64,000 nt of DNA, from the NCBI RefSeq assembly GCF_024171765.1, contig NZ_JAMTCI010000003.1, forward strand, positions 124,001 to 188,000, given 5' to 3'. The notes beneath the pieces are model-generated. The model ran no database searches. It saw only the letters and a list, made by a program, of their open reading frames with translations, and was not told where the DNA came from. Of the stretch, positions 1 to 9,345 are shown in pieces. Position numbers and translations under genes: made by a program. The DNA comes from Williamsia deligens (GTDB lineage: Bacteria; Actinomycetota; Actinomycetes; Mycobacteriales; Mycobacteriaceae). The first letter of the stretch is position 1; the number at the start of each line of letters is the position of its first letter.

Positions 1-3
1 CGC

Positions 4-9
4 TACCGT
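4..9 (+). promoter_or_regulatory. -10 box for leaderless glnE transcript
   Basis: TACCGT matches the actinobacterial -10 pattern TANNNT and lies 7 nt before the GTG start of glnE. Transcription would begin at or next to the start codon. The -35 region is outside the window. Confidence 0.5.
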
Positions 10-16
10 CTGTGGC

Positions 17-3000
17 GTGAGTTCTCTCCCGTCGCGGGCGGTGGTGCCGGGTCCGGCGCGTCTCGGTCTGCTCGACGAGACGGCCGCCGCCTCGCTCGAC
101 GAGCTCGGCTGGACCACCCAGGCCGACCTCGCCGTGCTGTGGTCGTTGTCGCGCGCCCCCGACCCCGACTTGGCGTTGCGCGCCCTGACGCGCCTGCGGG
201 CGGCCGTACCGGACTGGGCGGACCTCGAGGCCGGGCTGCGGGAGCGGTCGACGCTGCGGGGTCGGTTGTTCGCGGTCCTCGGTGCGTCGGAGGCGCTCGG
301 CGACCACCTCGTCGCCGAACCCGCCACGTGGCATCTGCTCGATGCGGCCGACCTCCCGACCGCCGCGCAGATGGAGGAGACGATGCTCGCCGCCGTCGAC
401 GCCGTGCGGGCGACCGGCGAACACATCGGCGACGACGACCACGTGTTCCGCGCCCGGCTGACCGGCCCGAAGGCCGTGGTCGCCCTGCGGCTCGCCTACC
501 GGGATCTGCTGCTGCAGATGGCGGCCCGCGACGTCGCCCCCGCGGTCGAGGACGAGCCCGTCGTGTGGTTCCCCGAGGTGGGTCGCTACCTGGCCGATCT
601 CGCCGACGCCGCGCTGACCGCCGCGCTCGCCGTGGCCATCGCCGAGGTGTGCGGCGAGAACGACGTGCCGGTGCGTCTGGCCGTCATCGCGATGGGCAAA
701 TGCGGTGCGCGCGAGCTGAACTACGTCAGCGACGTGGACATCGTGTTCGTCAGCGAACCCGCGGACACGACCTCGGCCCGCATCGCGGGGGAGTTGATGC
801 GGGTCGGGTCGTTGGCCTTCTTCGAGGTCGACGCAGCGCTGCGCCCGGAGGGCAAGGCCGGCGCGCTCACCCGCACCCTGGCCTCGCATCTGGCCTACTA
901 CCAGCGGTGGGCCAAGACCTGGGAGTTCCAGGCCCTGCTGAAGGCGCGGCCCATGACCGGGGACATGAGCCTGGGGTGGGAGTACCTCCACGCGGTGGCG
1001 CCGATGGTGTGGGAGGCATGCGAGCGCGAGGACTTCGTCAGCGAGGTCCAGGCGATGCGCCGACGCGTGGAGAGCAACGTCCCCGCCGAACTGCGCACGC
1101 GGGAGCTCAAACTCGGCCGGGGCAGCATCCGGGACGTCGAGTTCGCCGTGCAGCTGCTGCAGCTCGTCCACGGCCGAACCGACGAGTCGCTGCGGGTCGC
1201 GTCGACGGTGGACGCGCTCGCCGCGTTGAACGCCGGTGGCTACGTCGGACGCGACGACGCCGCGAACCTGACCGCGTCGTACGAGTTCCTGCGACTGCTC
1301 GAGCACCGGCTGCAGCTGACGAAACTCAAACGCACCCACCTGCTCCCGGAGTTCGACGACACCGAGGCCCTGCGGTTCCTCGCGCGATCGGCCCACATCC
1401 GCCCCGAGGGCGATCTCGACGCGGCGGAGTCGTTGCGTGCGGAGATCCGGCGGCAGTCCCAGCGGGTGCGTCGGCTGCACGAGAAACTGTTCTACCGCCC
1501 ACTCCTCGAGTCGGTCAGCAAGCTCGACATCGACGGGCTCCGCCTCTCCGACGACGCGGCCACCCGTCGCCTCGCCGCGCTGGGCTACGCGAAGCCCGAG
1601 CACGCACTGAGCCACCTACGCGCGCTGACCGGCATGCGCGGACGCCGCGGACGTATCCAGGAACTGTTGCTGCCCACGCTGCTCGAGTGGATCAGCAACA
1701 CCCCCGACCCCGACGCCGGACTCCTCAACTACCGACGCCTGTGCGACGAACTCGCCGACCAGGACTGGTTCCTGCGGCTGCTCCGCGACGACGGCGTCGT
1801 CGCCGAACGGCTCATGCGGGTGCTCGGTGCGTCGGCGTACATCTCGGACCTGGTGATCCGCTCGCCGGAGGTCATCCGGCTCTACGCCGACTCCGCCACC
1901 GGACCCAAGCTCGTCGAGGTCGATCGGGGTGACGTCGCCAACGGTCTCGTCGCGTCGGCCCGCCGCCAGAAGGATCCCAAGCGCGCGATCGCCGTCGCCC
2001 GGTCGCTGCGGCGCGCGGAGCTCGTGCGCATCGCCTCGGCCGACATCCTGGGCATGCTCGACGTACCGGCTGTGTGCGAGGCCCTGTCCAGCGTGTGGGG
2101 CGCCGTGCTGAACGCCTCCCTACAGGTGGTCATCGCCGACTCCCTCAAGGACGGCGAGGCCGCACCCGCCCGCATCGCGGTCATCGGGATGGGCCGCCTC
2201 GGCGGTGGCGAACTGGGTTACAGCTCCGACGCCGACGTCCTGTTCGTCTGCAGTCCGGTCGCCGGCGTCGACGAGTCGCAGGCGGTGCGGTGGTCCAACA
2301 CGATCGCCGAACGCGTCCGGACCCTCCTGAACACGCCGAGCGCGGACCCACCGCTGGAGATCGACACCGGGCTGCGTCCCGAGGGCCGCAACGGCCCCGT
2401 TGTGCGCACGCTCGGCGCCTACTCGGCGTATTACCGACAGTGGGCGCAGGCGTGGGAGATCCAGGCGCTGCTACGTGCGCACCCGGTGGCCGGTGATGCC
2501 GCCCTGGGAACCGCGTTCCTGCACATGGCCGATCAGACCCGCTACCCCGAGGGCGGGGTGTCGCCCGACGCGGTGCGCGAGATCCGGCGTATCAAGGCCC
2601 GCATCGACGCCGAGCGGCTGCCGCGCGGCGCCGACCCGCACACCCACACCAAGCTGGGCCGCGGCGGTCTGGCTGACATCGAGTGGACCGTGCAGCTCTT
2701 GCAACTGCGTCATGGGCACCGGTTGCCGTCGCTGCACAACACGTCCACGCTGCAGACGCTCGACGCCATCGGCTCGGCGGAGCTGCTCAGCGAGACCGAC
2801 GTGACCCTGCTCAAGGAGGCGTGGCTCACGGCGACGGCAGCACGCAACGCGATAGTCCTCGTGCGCGGCAAGGCGATCGACCAGTTGCCCGCCCGCGGGC
2901 AACAGCTGCGGGCCGTGGCGTACGCGGCCGGGTGGCCGGAGGACCAGGCTGCCGAGTTCCTCGACAACTACCTGCGGGTCACGCGGCGCGCGAAAGCGGT

Positions 3001-3025
3001 CGTGCTGAAGGTGTTCGGCGGGTGA
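17..3025 (+). CDS. glnE: bifunctional glutamine synthetase adenylyltransferase/adenylyl-removing enzyme
   Basis: The 1002-aa protein adds AMP to, and removes it from, the regulatory tyrosine of type I glutamine synthetase, coupling GS activity to nitrogen status. It has the duplicated architecture of the family. Each half carries a nucleotidyltransferase motif: [19 protein letters not shown] near residues 223-242 and [19 protein letters not shown] near 721-740, both with the metal-binding SDxD. The length is normal. The GTG start is supported by a -10 box 7 nt upstream and by the absence of a convincing Shine-Dalgarno sequence. Its substrate glnA lies about 5 kb away on the opposite strand. 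The stop overlaps the next start as GTGA, so the two EEP genes downstream are probably cotranscribed and translationally coupled. Confidence 0.96.
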   Translation: MSSLPSRAVVPGPARLGLLDETAAASLDELGWTTQADLAVLWSLSRAPDPDLALRALTRLRAAVPDWADLEAGLRERSTLRGRLFAVLGASEALGDHLVAEPATWHLLDAADLPTAAQMEETMLAAVDAVRATGEHIGDDDHVFRARLTGPKAVVALRLAYRDLLLQMAARDVAPAVEDEPVVWFPEVGRYLADLADAALTAALAVAIAEVCGENDVPVRLAVIAMGKCGARELNYVSDVDIVFVSEPADTTSARIAGELMRVGSLAFFEVDAALRPEGKAGALTRTLASHLAYYQRWAKTWEFQALLKARPMTGDMSLGWEYLHAVAPMVWEACEREDFVSEVQAMRRRVESNVPAELRTRELKLGRGSIRDVEFAVQLLQLVHGRTDESLRVASTVDALAALNAGGYVGRDDAANLTASYEFLRLLEHRLQLTKLKRTHLLPEFDDTEALRFLARSAHIRPEGDLDAAESLRAEIRRQSQRVRRLHEKLFYRPLLESVSKLDIDGLRLSDDAATRRLAALGYAKPEHALSHLRALTGMRGRRGRIQELLLPTLLEWISNTPDPDAGLLNYRRLCDELADQDWFLRLLRDDGVVAERLMRVLGASAYISDLVIRSPEVIRLYADSATGPKLVEVDRGDVANGLVASARRQKDPKRAIAVARSLRRAELVRIASADILGMLDVPAVCEALSSVWGAVLNASLQVVIADSLKDGEAAPARIAVIGMGRLGGGELGYSSDADVLFVCSPVAGVDESQAVRWSNTIAERVRTLLNTPSADPPLEIDTGLRPEGRNGPVVRTLGAYSAYYRQWAQAWEIQALLRAHPVAGDAALGTAFLHMADQTRYPEGGVSPDAVREIRRIKARIDAERLPRGADPHTHTKLGRGGLADIEWTVQLLQLRHGHRLPSLHNTSTLQTLDAIGSAELLSETDVTLLKEAWLTATAARNAIVLVRGKAIDQLPARGQQLRAVAYAAGWPEDQAAEFLDNYLRVTRRAKAVVLKVFGG

Positions 3026-4002
3026 GGCGGTCCCGGTCGTCGGTGCCCCGTCGCCGTTGGCCGTCGGTTCTGCGCGCTCTCGCCGTGGTGGTGTCCACGG
3101 TGCTGCTCGTCGGCGGCATCACGGCGATCTGGCTGCACTGGTATCCCGGGCGCGGACGCGTCTCGACCGCTCTGACGGCGGGTGTACCGATCGCCGTGGC
3201 CGGTGCGGCGGTGGCACTCGTCGTGGCGCTGCTCGCGCGGCGCTGGATCCTCGCGGGCATCGGTGTCGTGGTGGTCGCGGCCGGGGTGTGGACGCAGGTC
3301 CCACTGTGGGTCGCGCACACCGCGCCGTCGGGACAGCGGATCACGCTGGTGCAGAGCAACATCAAGCTGGGCGCGGGAGACCTCGACGCGGTCGGTCGGA
3401 TCGTGGCCGACAACGACGCCGCGGTGCTGACGATGAACGAGGTGACGCCCGACGCGGCCGCCCGCATCGAGACCTCCGCGCTGCGATCGCTGCTGCCGTT
3501 CCGTTACGTCGTCGCGGGCACGGGCGGCGTCGGCACGGCGATCCTCAGCCGATACCCGCTGCGGGACACCGCACTGCTCGACGGTTACGCGTTGAACTCG
3601 TTGCGCGCCACCGTCGAGATCCCCGGTGTCGGCGACACCGTCGTCTACGCGATGCACCCGATCCCGCCCTACCCGTACGACTCCTCGCGCTGGGTGCGGG
3701 AGATGGGGATGACGCGTGCCGAACTGCGGGCACAGCGGGGTGCCCGGGTCCTCGTCGGCGGCGACTTCAACGCCACCTGGGACCACCGTCAGTTCCGCGA
3801 TCTGCTGAGGGAGGGCTACACCGACGCGACCGAGACCGCGGGTGCCGGGTGGCTGCCGACCTACCCGCGGGACGAGTGGTACGGCCCGCTCATCGGGATC
3901 GATCATGTGCTCGCCCGCGGGTTCACCGCGACCGACGTCCACACCGCCGACGTGGCCCGCTCCGATCACCGTGCACTCGTCGCGAGACTGACCGTCGGGT
4001 GA
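3022..4002 (+). CDS. membrane-anchored endonuclease/exonuclease/phosphatase (EEP) family protein, copy 1
   Basis: The 326-aa protein starts at a GTG overlapping the glnE stop by 4 bp. The N-terminal ~100 residues are basic and then form three hydrophobic helices. The remainder is an exported-side EEP (DNase I-like) domain. It shows QSNIKLG, the catalytic-acid motif [26 protein letters not shown], a GIDHV segment and a terminal SDHRAL, which are the metal- and phosphate-binding elements of the fold. The usual QE pair reads NE here. The family cleaves phosphodiester bonds in nucleic acids, phosphoinositides or sphingomyelin, and the substrate of this member cannot be told from sequence. The next gene is a diverged paralogue sharing HPxPPYPY and GIDHVL. 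Confidence 0.85.
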   Translation: MRRSRSSVPRRRWPSVLRALAVVVSTVLLVGGITAIWLHWYPGRGRVSTALTAGVPIAVAGAAVALVVALLARRWILAGIGVVVVAAGVWTQVPLWVAHTAPSGQRITLVQSNIKLGAGDLDAVGRIVADNDAAVLTMNEVTPDAAARIETSALRSLLPFRYVVAGTGGVGTAILSRYPLRDTALLDGYALNSLRATVEIPGVGDTVVYAMHPIPPYPYDSSRWVREMGMTRAELRAQRGARVLVGGDFNATWDHRQFRDLLREGYTDATETAGAGWLPTYPRDEWYGPLIGIDHVLARGFTATDVHTADVARSDHRALVARLTVG

Positions 4003-4970
4003 CCGGTGCGCGGGCGGCGCGTGCCGCTGTGTGCGACGGGGTCGTCGTCGCGGCGCTCGGCGTCTCGGTCGCGGCGACCGCGCTGCGTCGATATCGCGGC
4101 ACCGCCCAGTTGCCCATCGCCGCACAGAGTTTCGCGTCGTGGATGGTGCTCGGCGCCCCCGCGGCGGTCGCGGTCGCGGGGGTACGACGACGACCTCTCG
4201 CACTCGCCGCGGCGACGGCGGTGACAGCGGTCGCCGTCGCCGATCGTCGTGCCCTGATCCCGCGGTGGCGGCGAGGTGGGTCCGAGGCCGGGGGACTGCG
4301 TGTCCTGCAGGCCAACCTCTGGCTCGGACGGGCCGACCCGCAGGCTGTCGTCGACGCGGTCCTCGCACACGACGTGGACCTGCTGTGCGTACAGGAGCTC
4401 ACGCCGGAGTGTCGGGATGCCCTGACGCGGGCGGGCCTCGACGAGCAGCTCCCGTACCGCCATGTGGCGGCGGCGCCCGAGGGCGCGGGTACGGGGCTCT
4501 GGTCCCGCCGTCCACTCCGGGGCGCTCGCGAACTACCCGGTTTCACGCTCGCCGCGGTGCAGGCTCAGATGCACCTGCCCGGGGGCGGGGAGGTCACGGT
4601 GCTGTCGGTGCACCCCATGCCGCCCTACCCCTACGAGCCGCGACTGTGGCTGTCCGAGCTCGCTTCCGTCCGCGCCGCGATCGACCGGTGCGCCGGCCCC
4701 GTCGTCGTGGGAGGCGACCTCAACGCCGCACACGACCACGCGGCGTTCCGGGATCTGCTCGCCGACGACCTCCTCGACGCGGGCGCGTCGTCACGATCGG
4801 GACCGCTGCCGACCTATCCGGCCCACCGCCGGTGGATCCCGCCGCTCATCGGCATCGACCACGTCCTGCTCCGCGGTGTCCGAGCAAGCGGTGTGGTGGC
4901 GCTGCGACTTCCCGGGTCCGACCATCGCGCACTGCTCGCGACGGTCCACGTCGACCGACCCGGCGGCTGA
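3999..4970 (+). CDS. membrane-associated EEP family protein, copy 2
   Basis: The 323-aa paralogue of the preceding protein starts at a GTG within a GTGA overlap. It has two weakly predicted N-terminal hydrophobic segments followed by a complete EEP domain: LQANLWLG, VQELTPE with the canonical QE, SVHPMPPYPYE, VVGGDLNAAHDH, IGIDHVLLRG and GSDHRALLATV. The shared HPxPPYPYE/D segment and the tandem arrangement indicate an old duplication. All expected catalytic residues are present. The substrate is unknown, and a secreted or periplasm-facing phosphodiesterase is the most economical guess. Overlaps with the upstream genes imply one glnE-EEP-EEP transcript. Confidence 0.85.
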   Translation: MTGARAARAAVCDGVVVAALGVSVAATALRRYRGTAQLPIAAQSFASWMVLGAPAAVAVAGVRRRPLALAAATAVTAVAVADRRALIPRWRRGGSEAGGLRVLQANLWLGRADPQAVVDAVLAHDVDLLCVQELTPECRDALTRAGLDEQLPYRHVAAAPEGAGTGLWSRRPLRGARELPGFTLAAVQAQMHLPGGGEVTVLSVHPMPPYPYEPRLWLSELASVRAAIDRCAGPVVVGGDLNAAHDHAAFRDLLADDLLDAGASSRSGPLPTYPAHRRWIPPLIGIDHVLLRGVRASGVVALRLPGSDHRALLATVHVDRPGG

Positions 4971-4977
4971 CGGGAGC

Positions 4978-5163
4978 TCAGTCCTGTTGCGCTCGAGCGA
5001 GTTCGGCGTTCGCGTGCGACAGGGTCTCGACCGCCTCGGCCAGCAGCTTGTGTCCCCGGTCCTCCTCGAGGTGCGTCTTCGCGATGCTCGCGAGACCGGC
5101 AGCCTCGTCGGCCTTCTCCGCTGCGTGCTCGAACCCCACGATGTGCGCCCTTTCCTCGGCCAT
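4978..5163 (-). CDS. small conserved-type hypothetical protein (61 aa)
   Basis: This short protein starts at ATG and is rich in Ala, Glu and His (GFEHAAEKADEAAGLASIAKT). It is predicted largely helical and has no membrane segment or signal peptide. It lies 29 bp beyond the flavin reductase stop on the same strand, so it could be the last gene of that cassette. A TACGGT box 10 nt before the start could also drive it alone. Normal high-GC codon use and the tight fit between neighbours support coding. I do not recognise the family, and its function is unknown. Confidence 0.6.
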   Translation of the reverse strand: MAEERAHIVGFEHAAEKADEAAGLASIAKTHLEEDRGHKLLAEAVETLSHANAELARAQQD

Positions 5164-5192
5164 CCGTGAGGAAACCGTATCGCCCGGCGGCC

Positions 5193-5924
5193 TCAGGTGA
5201 CGAGAAAGCGCTCGATCCGGATGTCCCCGATGGGATACCCGGCCTCGAGCAGCCAGTCACCGAGCATCTCGACGTAGGCGTTCCCGCCGCACAGGTAGAA
5301 CAGCGGTTCGCGCTCCCGGGGGAGGATGGCGGTGAAGAACTCGTCCCGGGTGATGCGGCCGGGCTCACGGGGTGCCCCGGGCGGAGCGGAGCGGCTGTAG
5401 AACCAGTCGACCGAGAGGCGACCGGTGCGGTCGAGGAGCGCGAACTCGTCCCGGTAGAAGGCGTGCTCGGGGGAGCGCGTCGCGTACAGCAGGCGCATGG
5501 GCGTCGCGGGGTGGGCGGCCTCCCGCAGTCGCACCATCGACATCAGCGGCGCGATGCCCGACCCGCCCGCGATCAGCTGGACAGGCCGGCTCGCGTCGCT
5601 GTCGGTGGGTGGCCACACGAACTGCATGCCGACGGGTCCGGCCACCTCGACCTGCTCACCGATCTCCAGGTCGCGCACGAGGAACGGGGACACGTCGCCG
5701 TGAGCGTCGAGTTCCTCGACGCTCACGGCGACGGTCTCGCCTTCGCGGACGTCGGAAAGGGAGTAGGACCGTGACGTCGAGTAGCCGTCGGGTGCGGTGA
5801 GCCGGATATCGATGTGCTGGCCTGCCCGGGGAACCGGGAGGCCGGGCACGTGCAACCAGATCGACCGCGCCGTGGGGCTCTCCGTCACTGCGCCGACGAC
5901 CGTCGCCACCCGCCAGGTTGTCAT
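5193..5924 (-). CDS. FAD/NAD(P)-binding ferredoxin-reductase-type oxidoreductase
   Basis: The 243-aa flavoprotein belongs to the ferredoxin-NADP+ reductase superfamily. The FAD domain comes first, with STSRSYSLSD as the flavin-binding RxYS signature near residues 51-60. The NAD(P) domain carries LIAGGSGIAPLMSMVR, followed by a YLCGGNAYVE ending near the C terminus. There is no fused 2Fe-2S domain, so it must pass electrons to a separate partner. The obvious partner is the molybdopterin oxidoreductase encoded 12 bp upstream on the same strand, a pairing that recurs in actinobacteria. It probably supplies reducing equivalents to, or takes them from, that enzyme. The specific electron acceptor is not visible in the sequence. 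Confidence 0.85.
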   Translation of the reverse strand: MTTWRVATVVGAVTESPTARSIWLHVPGLPVPRAGQHIDIRLTAPDGYSTSRSYSLSDVREGETVAVSVEELDAHGDVSPFLVRDLEIGEQVEVAGPVGMQFVWPPTDSDASRPVQLIAGGSGIAPLMSMVRLREAAHPATPMRLLYATRSPEHAFYRDEFALLDRTGRLSVDWFYSRSAPPGAPREPGRITRDEFFTAILPREREPLFYLCGGNAYVEMLGDWLLEAGYPIGDIRIERFLVT

Positions 5925-5936
5925 CGGGTCACCCGG

Positions 5937-6533
5937 TCAGCCATAGCGCTGCTCGAGCCAGGGGTCGCCGTACATGTGATAGCCGTTGCGCTCCCAGAAC
6001 CCGGGTTCGTCGCCGTCCAGCAGGTGCAGTTCGCTGACCCACTTGGCGCTCTTCCAGAAGTACAGGTGTGGCACGACGAGACGTGCCGGGCCGCCGTGCT
6101 CGGGTGCGAGCGGCTTCCCGTCGAATGTGTGCGCCACCATCGCCTGTCCGCCGACGAGATCCGCCATCGGCATGTTGGTGGTGTACCCGTCGGAGCTGTG
6201 CGCCATCACGTGCGTCCCGACGCCGGTCGCGCCCGCGGCGTCGAGGAGCGTGTCGACGGTGACACCCTTCCAGGTCGTCGCGAGCTTCGACCACCGGGTG
6301 ACGCAGTGGATGTCGACGGTGAACTCGCTCTGCGGGAGGTCGAGGAACTCCCGCCACGTCCAGCGGTGACCCTGCCCGTCGGGTGTCGTGACCGACAGCG
6401 ACCAGCGGTCGGTGAGGACCCGGGGTGTGGTGCCGATCTGCAGGACCGGGAAATCGGTGGTCAGGTACTGCCCGGGCGGCAACTGCGGTCCGTCGCGGCG
6501 TTTTCCGCGGAACCTCGCGTTGATGACGGCCAT
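5937..6533 (-). CDS. sulfite oxidase-like molybdopterin-dependent oxidoreductase
   Basis: The 198-aa protein consists of the molybdopterin-binding fold of the sulfite oxidase/YedY (MsrP) family only. The putative molybdenum-ligating cysteine is in DIHCVTRWSKL near residue 94. Downstream are the HGGPARLVVPHLYFWKSAKW and ERNGYHMYGDPW blocks typical of short actinobacterial members. No Tat signal, heme domain or dimerisation domain is present, so it is probably cytosolic. It is paired with the flavin reductase downstream and with a MarR regulator upstream. A GTG at 6539 is an alternative start, and I prefer the ATG two codons later. The physiological substrate is unknown; an oxidised sulfur or nitrogen compound is likely from the family. 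Confidence 0.85.
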   Translation of the reverse strand: MAVINARFRGKRRDGPQLPPGQYLTTDFPVLQIGTTPRVLTDRWSLSVTTPDGQGHRWTWREFLDLPQSEFTVDIHCVTRWSKLATTWKGVTVDTLLDAAGATGVGTHVMAHSSDGYTTNMPMADLVGGQAMVAHTFDGKPLAPEHGGPARLVVPHLYFWKSAKWVSELHLLDGDEPGFWERNGYHMYGDPWLEQRYG

Positions 6534-6567
6534 GGGCACCGATCATCCCAGGTCTCTGCGGCCGGTG

Positions 6568-7020
6568 TCAGACCGGTCGACCCGCCAGGTCGCGGAGCGC
6601 GGCGACGAACGCCGTCCGACGGTCCGAAGAGAGGGACGCGAAGAAGGCGTCGTCGACGGCCTCGACGTCGACCGTCGCCCGGCCGGCGAGCTCCGCACCC
6701 TCGGCGGTCGGCGCGACGACCACGGCGCGCCGGTCCCGCGGATGACTGTCCCGGGTCACCAGGCCTTTGCGCTCCAGCGTGCGCACCACCTGGGACGTCA
6801 TCATCACGTCCGCACCGGTGTGCGCCGCGAGGTCGCGCTGGGTCACCGGTTCCGATCGGTCCATCCACGTCACCGAGGCCAGCAGCACGTACTGGACGTG
6901 GGTCAGATCGTGGGGGGTCAGCGCCGCACGGATCTCGCGCTGCCACGCGTTGGTCGTCCGCCACAGCGCGAGGCCCGGACTGTCGTCGGCCGATCGGTGC
7001 CGGGTGCGCAGGCCTGTCAT
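6568..7020 (-). CDS. MarR-family transcriptional regulator
   Basis: The 150-aa protein has the MarR winged-helix layout: dimerisation helices at both ends, a recognition region TQRDLAAHTGADVMMTSQVVRTLERKGLV, and the wing motif SHPRDRRAVVV. Its ATG overlaps the stop of the SRPBCC gene as ATGA, so the two are translated together. The palindrome overlapping the promoter of that transcript (7477-7492) is its likely binding site, giving autoregulation. The family usually represses until a phenolic, oxidant or other small ligand binds. The neighbouring redox enzymes suggest that kind of signal, but the ligand is not evident. There is no cysteine in the protein, which argues against direct thiol-based sensing. 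Confidence 0.9.
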   Translation of the reverse strand: MTGLRTRHRSADDSPGLALWRTTNAWQREIRAALTPHDLTHVQYVLLASVTWMDRSEPVTQRDLAAHTGADVMMTSQVVRTLERKGLVTRDSHPRDRRAVVVAPTAEGAELAGRATVDVEAVDDAFFASLSSDRRTAFVAALRDLAGRPV

Positions 7021-7460
7021 CCGGTCGCGTCTGCGGTCGCGGCCCGTCGCGCCGCTGCCGCGAACAACTCGTCCATCGTCACCGGGAAGTCACCCGCGAT
7101 CTGCGGCCCCAGCTCGGGACCGATCTCGTCGGATCCCGGGCCCTCGACGACGAGGGTGTGCCGGACGTGGGTGCCGCCGTCGTCGGTGGGGGTGAGCACG
7201 TGCCGGAACGTGAGGGTCAGATCCCCGAAGACGGTCTGGTCGGCGTAGTGCCGCCCGGGCTCGAGGTCGACGATGACCGAGTCGAGCGGATCCTGGCCCT
7301 GAGGGGTGACGGTGACCGTGGTGCCCACCGCAAACGGCCCGTGCAGTTCGAAGTGATCTGACGCGGGGCCGAGCGGTTCCCCGTGGTGCAGCGCCTCCAG
7401 GGCTGCCCACACGGCGTCGATCGGTGCGGATGTCGTGGCCTGATGAGTGGTCGTCCACAT
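7017..7460 (-). CDS. SRPBCC (START-like) family protein
   Basis: The 147-aa protein has the helix-grip fold pattern of polyketide cyclase/SRPBCC proteins. It begins TTTHQATTSAPIDAVWAALEAL, continues through alternating strands, and ends in a long amphipathic helix (DFPVTMDELFAAAARRAA). The start is placed at the ATG at 7460 because a clear GGAGG lies 5 nt upstream; the ATG at 7472 overlaps the ribosome-binding site. It is the first gene of the leftward cassette and overlaps marR. Such proteins bind hydrophobic small molecules in a central cavity. It could therefore bind the ligand sensed by, or handled downstream of, the MarR protein. That is inference from context only. Confidence 0.8.
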   Translation of the reverse strand: MWTTTHQATTSAPIDAVWAALEALHHGEPLGPASDHFELHGPFAVGTTVTVTPQGQDPLDSVIVDLEPGRHYADQTVFGDLTLTFRHVLTPTDDGGTHVRHTLVVEGPGSDEIGPELGPQIAGDFPVTMDELFAAAARRAATADATG

Positions 7461-7476
7461 GGCTGCCTCCATAGAA

Positions 7477-7492
7477 AGTATGCGCGTTTACT
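7477..7492. promoter_or_regulatory. candidate MarR operator (palindrome)
   Basis: AGTA-N2-CGCG-N2-TACT is an inverted repeat centred between 7484 and 7485. It overlaps the -10 box and predicted start site of the cassette promoter. The position is ideal for repression by the MarR protein encoded second in the operon. Confidence 0.55.
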
Positions 7493-7518
7493 ATATGGCG
7501 TGTCGTTCTCGCGCACAA
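7490..7518 (-). promoter_or_regulatory. promoter of the SRPBCC-marR-molybdopterin cassette
   Basis: Read on the minus strand, TTGTGC (7518-7513) and TATAGT (7495-7490) are separated by exactly 17 bp, a good sigma-70-type promoter. Transcription would start near 7483, inside the palindrome and about 23 nt before the ATG at 7460. Confidence 0.6.
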
Positions 7519-7573
7519 CGTTCCCGAGGTCTTTGCTCTTACGAAATGAGCGTGCGTGCCGTACTGTCAGCGG

Positions 7574-7789
7574 CGCACGTGGCGCGGGCCGGACAACCCA
7601 CCCCCCTGGCACCGGTGTACGACGTCGCTTGCGGCACGCATACGCACACGCATGCGCGTCGAGCAAGCCCCCGATCCACACCGCCCCCCCTGGTCTGGAT
7701 CGGGGGTCTCGGCGTGCGCGGTGCCAGGACGACGGACGGGGCCCGCACAGACGAATCCACCCGCTCGCGATGTGCGAGCGGGTGGATTC
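7574..7789 (+). ncRNA. candidate small RNA between marR cassette and glnA
   Basis: No gene is convincing in 7519-7752. On the plus strand TTACGA (7539-7544), 17 bp and TACTGT (7562-7567) form a promoter-like pair. Transcription would start near 7574 and could run through an 11-bp hairpin (7668-7678 pairing with 7696-7706) to the 16-bp terminator hairpin at 7753-7789. This would be an RNA of about 130-215 nt, ending tail-to-tail with glnA. The hairpins are certain from sequence. The RNA itself is inferred. Confidence 0.25.
7753..7789 (-). terminator. terminator downstream of glnA
   Basis: A perfect 16-bp stem (7753-7768 with 7774-7789) and a 5-nt loop lie 44 bp past the glnA stop. There is no U-tract, as is common for actinobacterial terminators. 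The symmetric stem could also stop transcription arriving from the other side. Confidence 0.75.
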
Positions 7790-7832
7790 TGTGTTCCGGT
7801 CTGCGACTCAGCAGTCCGTCGCCGGAGGCGAC

Positions 7833-9266
7833 TCAGCAGTCGTAGTACAGCGAGAACTCGTACGGGTGCGGACGGATCTGCGTCGGCAGGATCTCGCCCT
7901 CGCGCTTGAGCGCGATCCAGGTCTCGATGAGGTCCTCGGTGAACACGCCGCCGACGGTGAGGTACTCGTGGTCCTCTTCGAGGCGGTCGATCACGGCACC
8001 CAGCGAGGTGGGGGCCTGCGGGATGCCGCGGGCCTCCTCCGGCGGGAGCTCGTAGAGGTCCTTGTCGACGGGCTCGTGCGGCTCGATCTTGTTCTTGATG
8101 CCGTCGAGTCCGGCGAGCATCTGCGCGGCGAACGAGAGGTACGGGTTGCCCGAGGCGTCCGGGGCGCGGAACTCGAGGCGCTTGGCCTTCGGGTTGTTGC
8201 CAGTGATGGGGATACGCACGGCGGCAGACCGGTTGCGCTGGCTGTAGACCAGGTTGATCGGGGCCTCGTATCCGGGGACCAGACGCTTGTAGGAGTTGAT
8301 CGTCGGGTTGGTGAACGCGAGCAGCGACGGCGCGTGGTGCAGGATGCCGCCGATGTAGTAGCGCGCCAGGTCCGACAGGCCCGCGTAGCCGGCCTCGTCG
8401 TGGAAGAGCGGCGTGCCGTCCTTCCACAGCGACTGGTGGGTGTGCATGCCCGACCCGTTGTCACCGAAGAGCGGCTTCGGCATGAAGGTGACGGACTTGC
8501 CGGCCTGCCACGCGGTGTTCTTCACGATGTACTTGAAGAGCTGGACGTCGTCGGCGGCGTGCAGCAGCGTGTTGAACTTGTAGTTGATCTCCGCCTGGCC
8601 CGCGGTGCCCACCTCGTGGTGGCCGCGCTCCAGGGTGAAACCGGCGTTCTGCAGGTTGGTCGCGATGTCGTCGCGCAGGTCCACGTAGTGGTCGTACGGG
8701 GCGACGGGGAAGTACCCGCCCTTGGGGCGGACCTTGTAGCCCAGGTTGGGGCTGCCGTCGGGGTCGGTCGGGGAGCCGGTGTTCCACCAGCCCGACTCCG
8801 ACTCGATCTCGTAGAACGTGCCGTTGATCTCGGAGGCGAAGGACACGCCGTCGAAGATGTAGAACTCGGCCTCGGCCCCGAAGAACGCGGTGTCGGCGAC
8901 ACCGGTGGAGGCGAGGTAGTCCTGGGCCTTGCGGGCGACGTTGCGGGGGTCGCGGCTGTAGGCCTCGCGGGTGAACGGGTCGTGGACGAAGAAGCTGACG
9001 TTCATCGTCTTGGCCCGGCGGAACGGGTCGATCCGGGCGGTCGCCGGGTCGGGCAGGAGCATCATGTCCGACTCGTCGATCGACTGGAAACCGCGGACGG
9101 ACGAGCCGTCGAACGCGAGGCCGTCCTCGAACACGCTCTCGTCGAAGGCGGACGCGGGAATCGAGAAGTGCTGGGTGACACCCGGGAGATCACAGAACCG
9201 GATGTCGACGTACTCGACTCCCTCGGACTTGATGCCCTCGAGGAGTTCTTCCTTTGAGCTGTACAC
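7833..9266 (-). CDS. glnA: type I glutamine synthetase
   Basis: The 477-aa protein condenses glutamate and ammonia to glutamine using ATP and works as a dodecamer in the cytosol. It shows the family blocks [11 protein letters not shown] (near residue 50), the metal-site [11 protein letters not shown], the [14 protein letters not shown] segment, the ATP-binding [16 protein letters not shown] and NRSAAVRIP. The adenylylation site tyrosine is in [12 protein letters not shown], so activity should be controlled by the glnE product. The length and sequence match mycobacterial GlnA1. The GTG start is preceded by AAGGAG. It is monocistronic, with a strong terminator behind it. The 91-bp gap to the divergent RDD gene holds its promoter, but no clear -35/-10 pair stood out. 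Confidence 0.98.
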   Translation of the reverse strand: MYSSKEELLEGIKSEGVEYVDIRFCDLPGVTQHFSIPASAFDESVFEDGLAFDGSSVRGFQSIDESDMMLLPDPATARIDPFRRAKTMNVSFFVHDPFTREAYSRDPRNVARKAQDYLASTGVADTAFFGAEAEFYIFDGVSFASEINGTFYEIESESGWWNTGSPTDPDGSPNLGYKVRPKGGYFPVAPYDHYVDLRDDIATNLQNAGFTLERGHHEVGTAGQAEINYKFNTLLHAADDVQLFKYIVKNTAWQAGKSVTFMPKPLFGDNGSGMHTHQSLWKDGTPLFHDEAGYAGLSDLARYYIGGILHHAPSLLAFTNPTINSYKRLVPGYEAPINLVYSQRNRSAAVRIPITGNNPKAKRLEFRAPDASGNPYLSFAAQMLAGLDGIKNKIEPHEPVDKDLYELPPEEARGIPQAPTSLGAVIDRLEEDHEYLTVGGVFTEDLIETWIALKREGEILPTQIRPHPYEFSLYYDC

Positions 9267-9345
9267 CTGTCGGTGTCTCCTTCACTACAGACGGGATGAT
9301 GCGGCCCTCACACTAGCGTCCGGCCACTTCTCCCTGCGCGTTCCC

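Noticed and set aside
7383-9257. 624-codon open frame on the plus strand opposite glnA
   Set aside because: It is antisense to a certain glnA gene, with Val/Arg/Glu-rich composition typical of complement frames in high-GC DNA and no recognisable domain.
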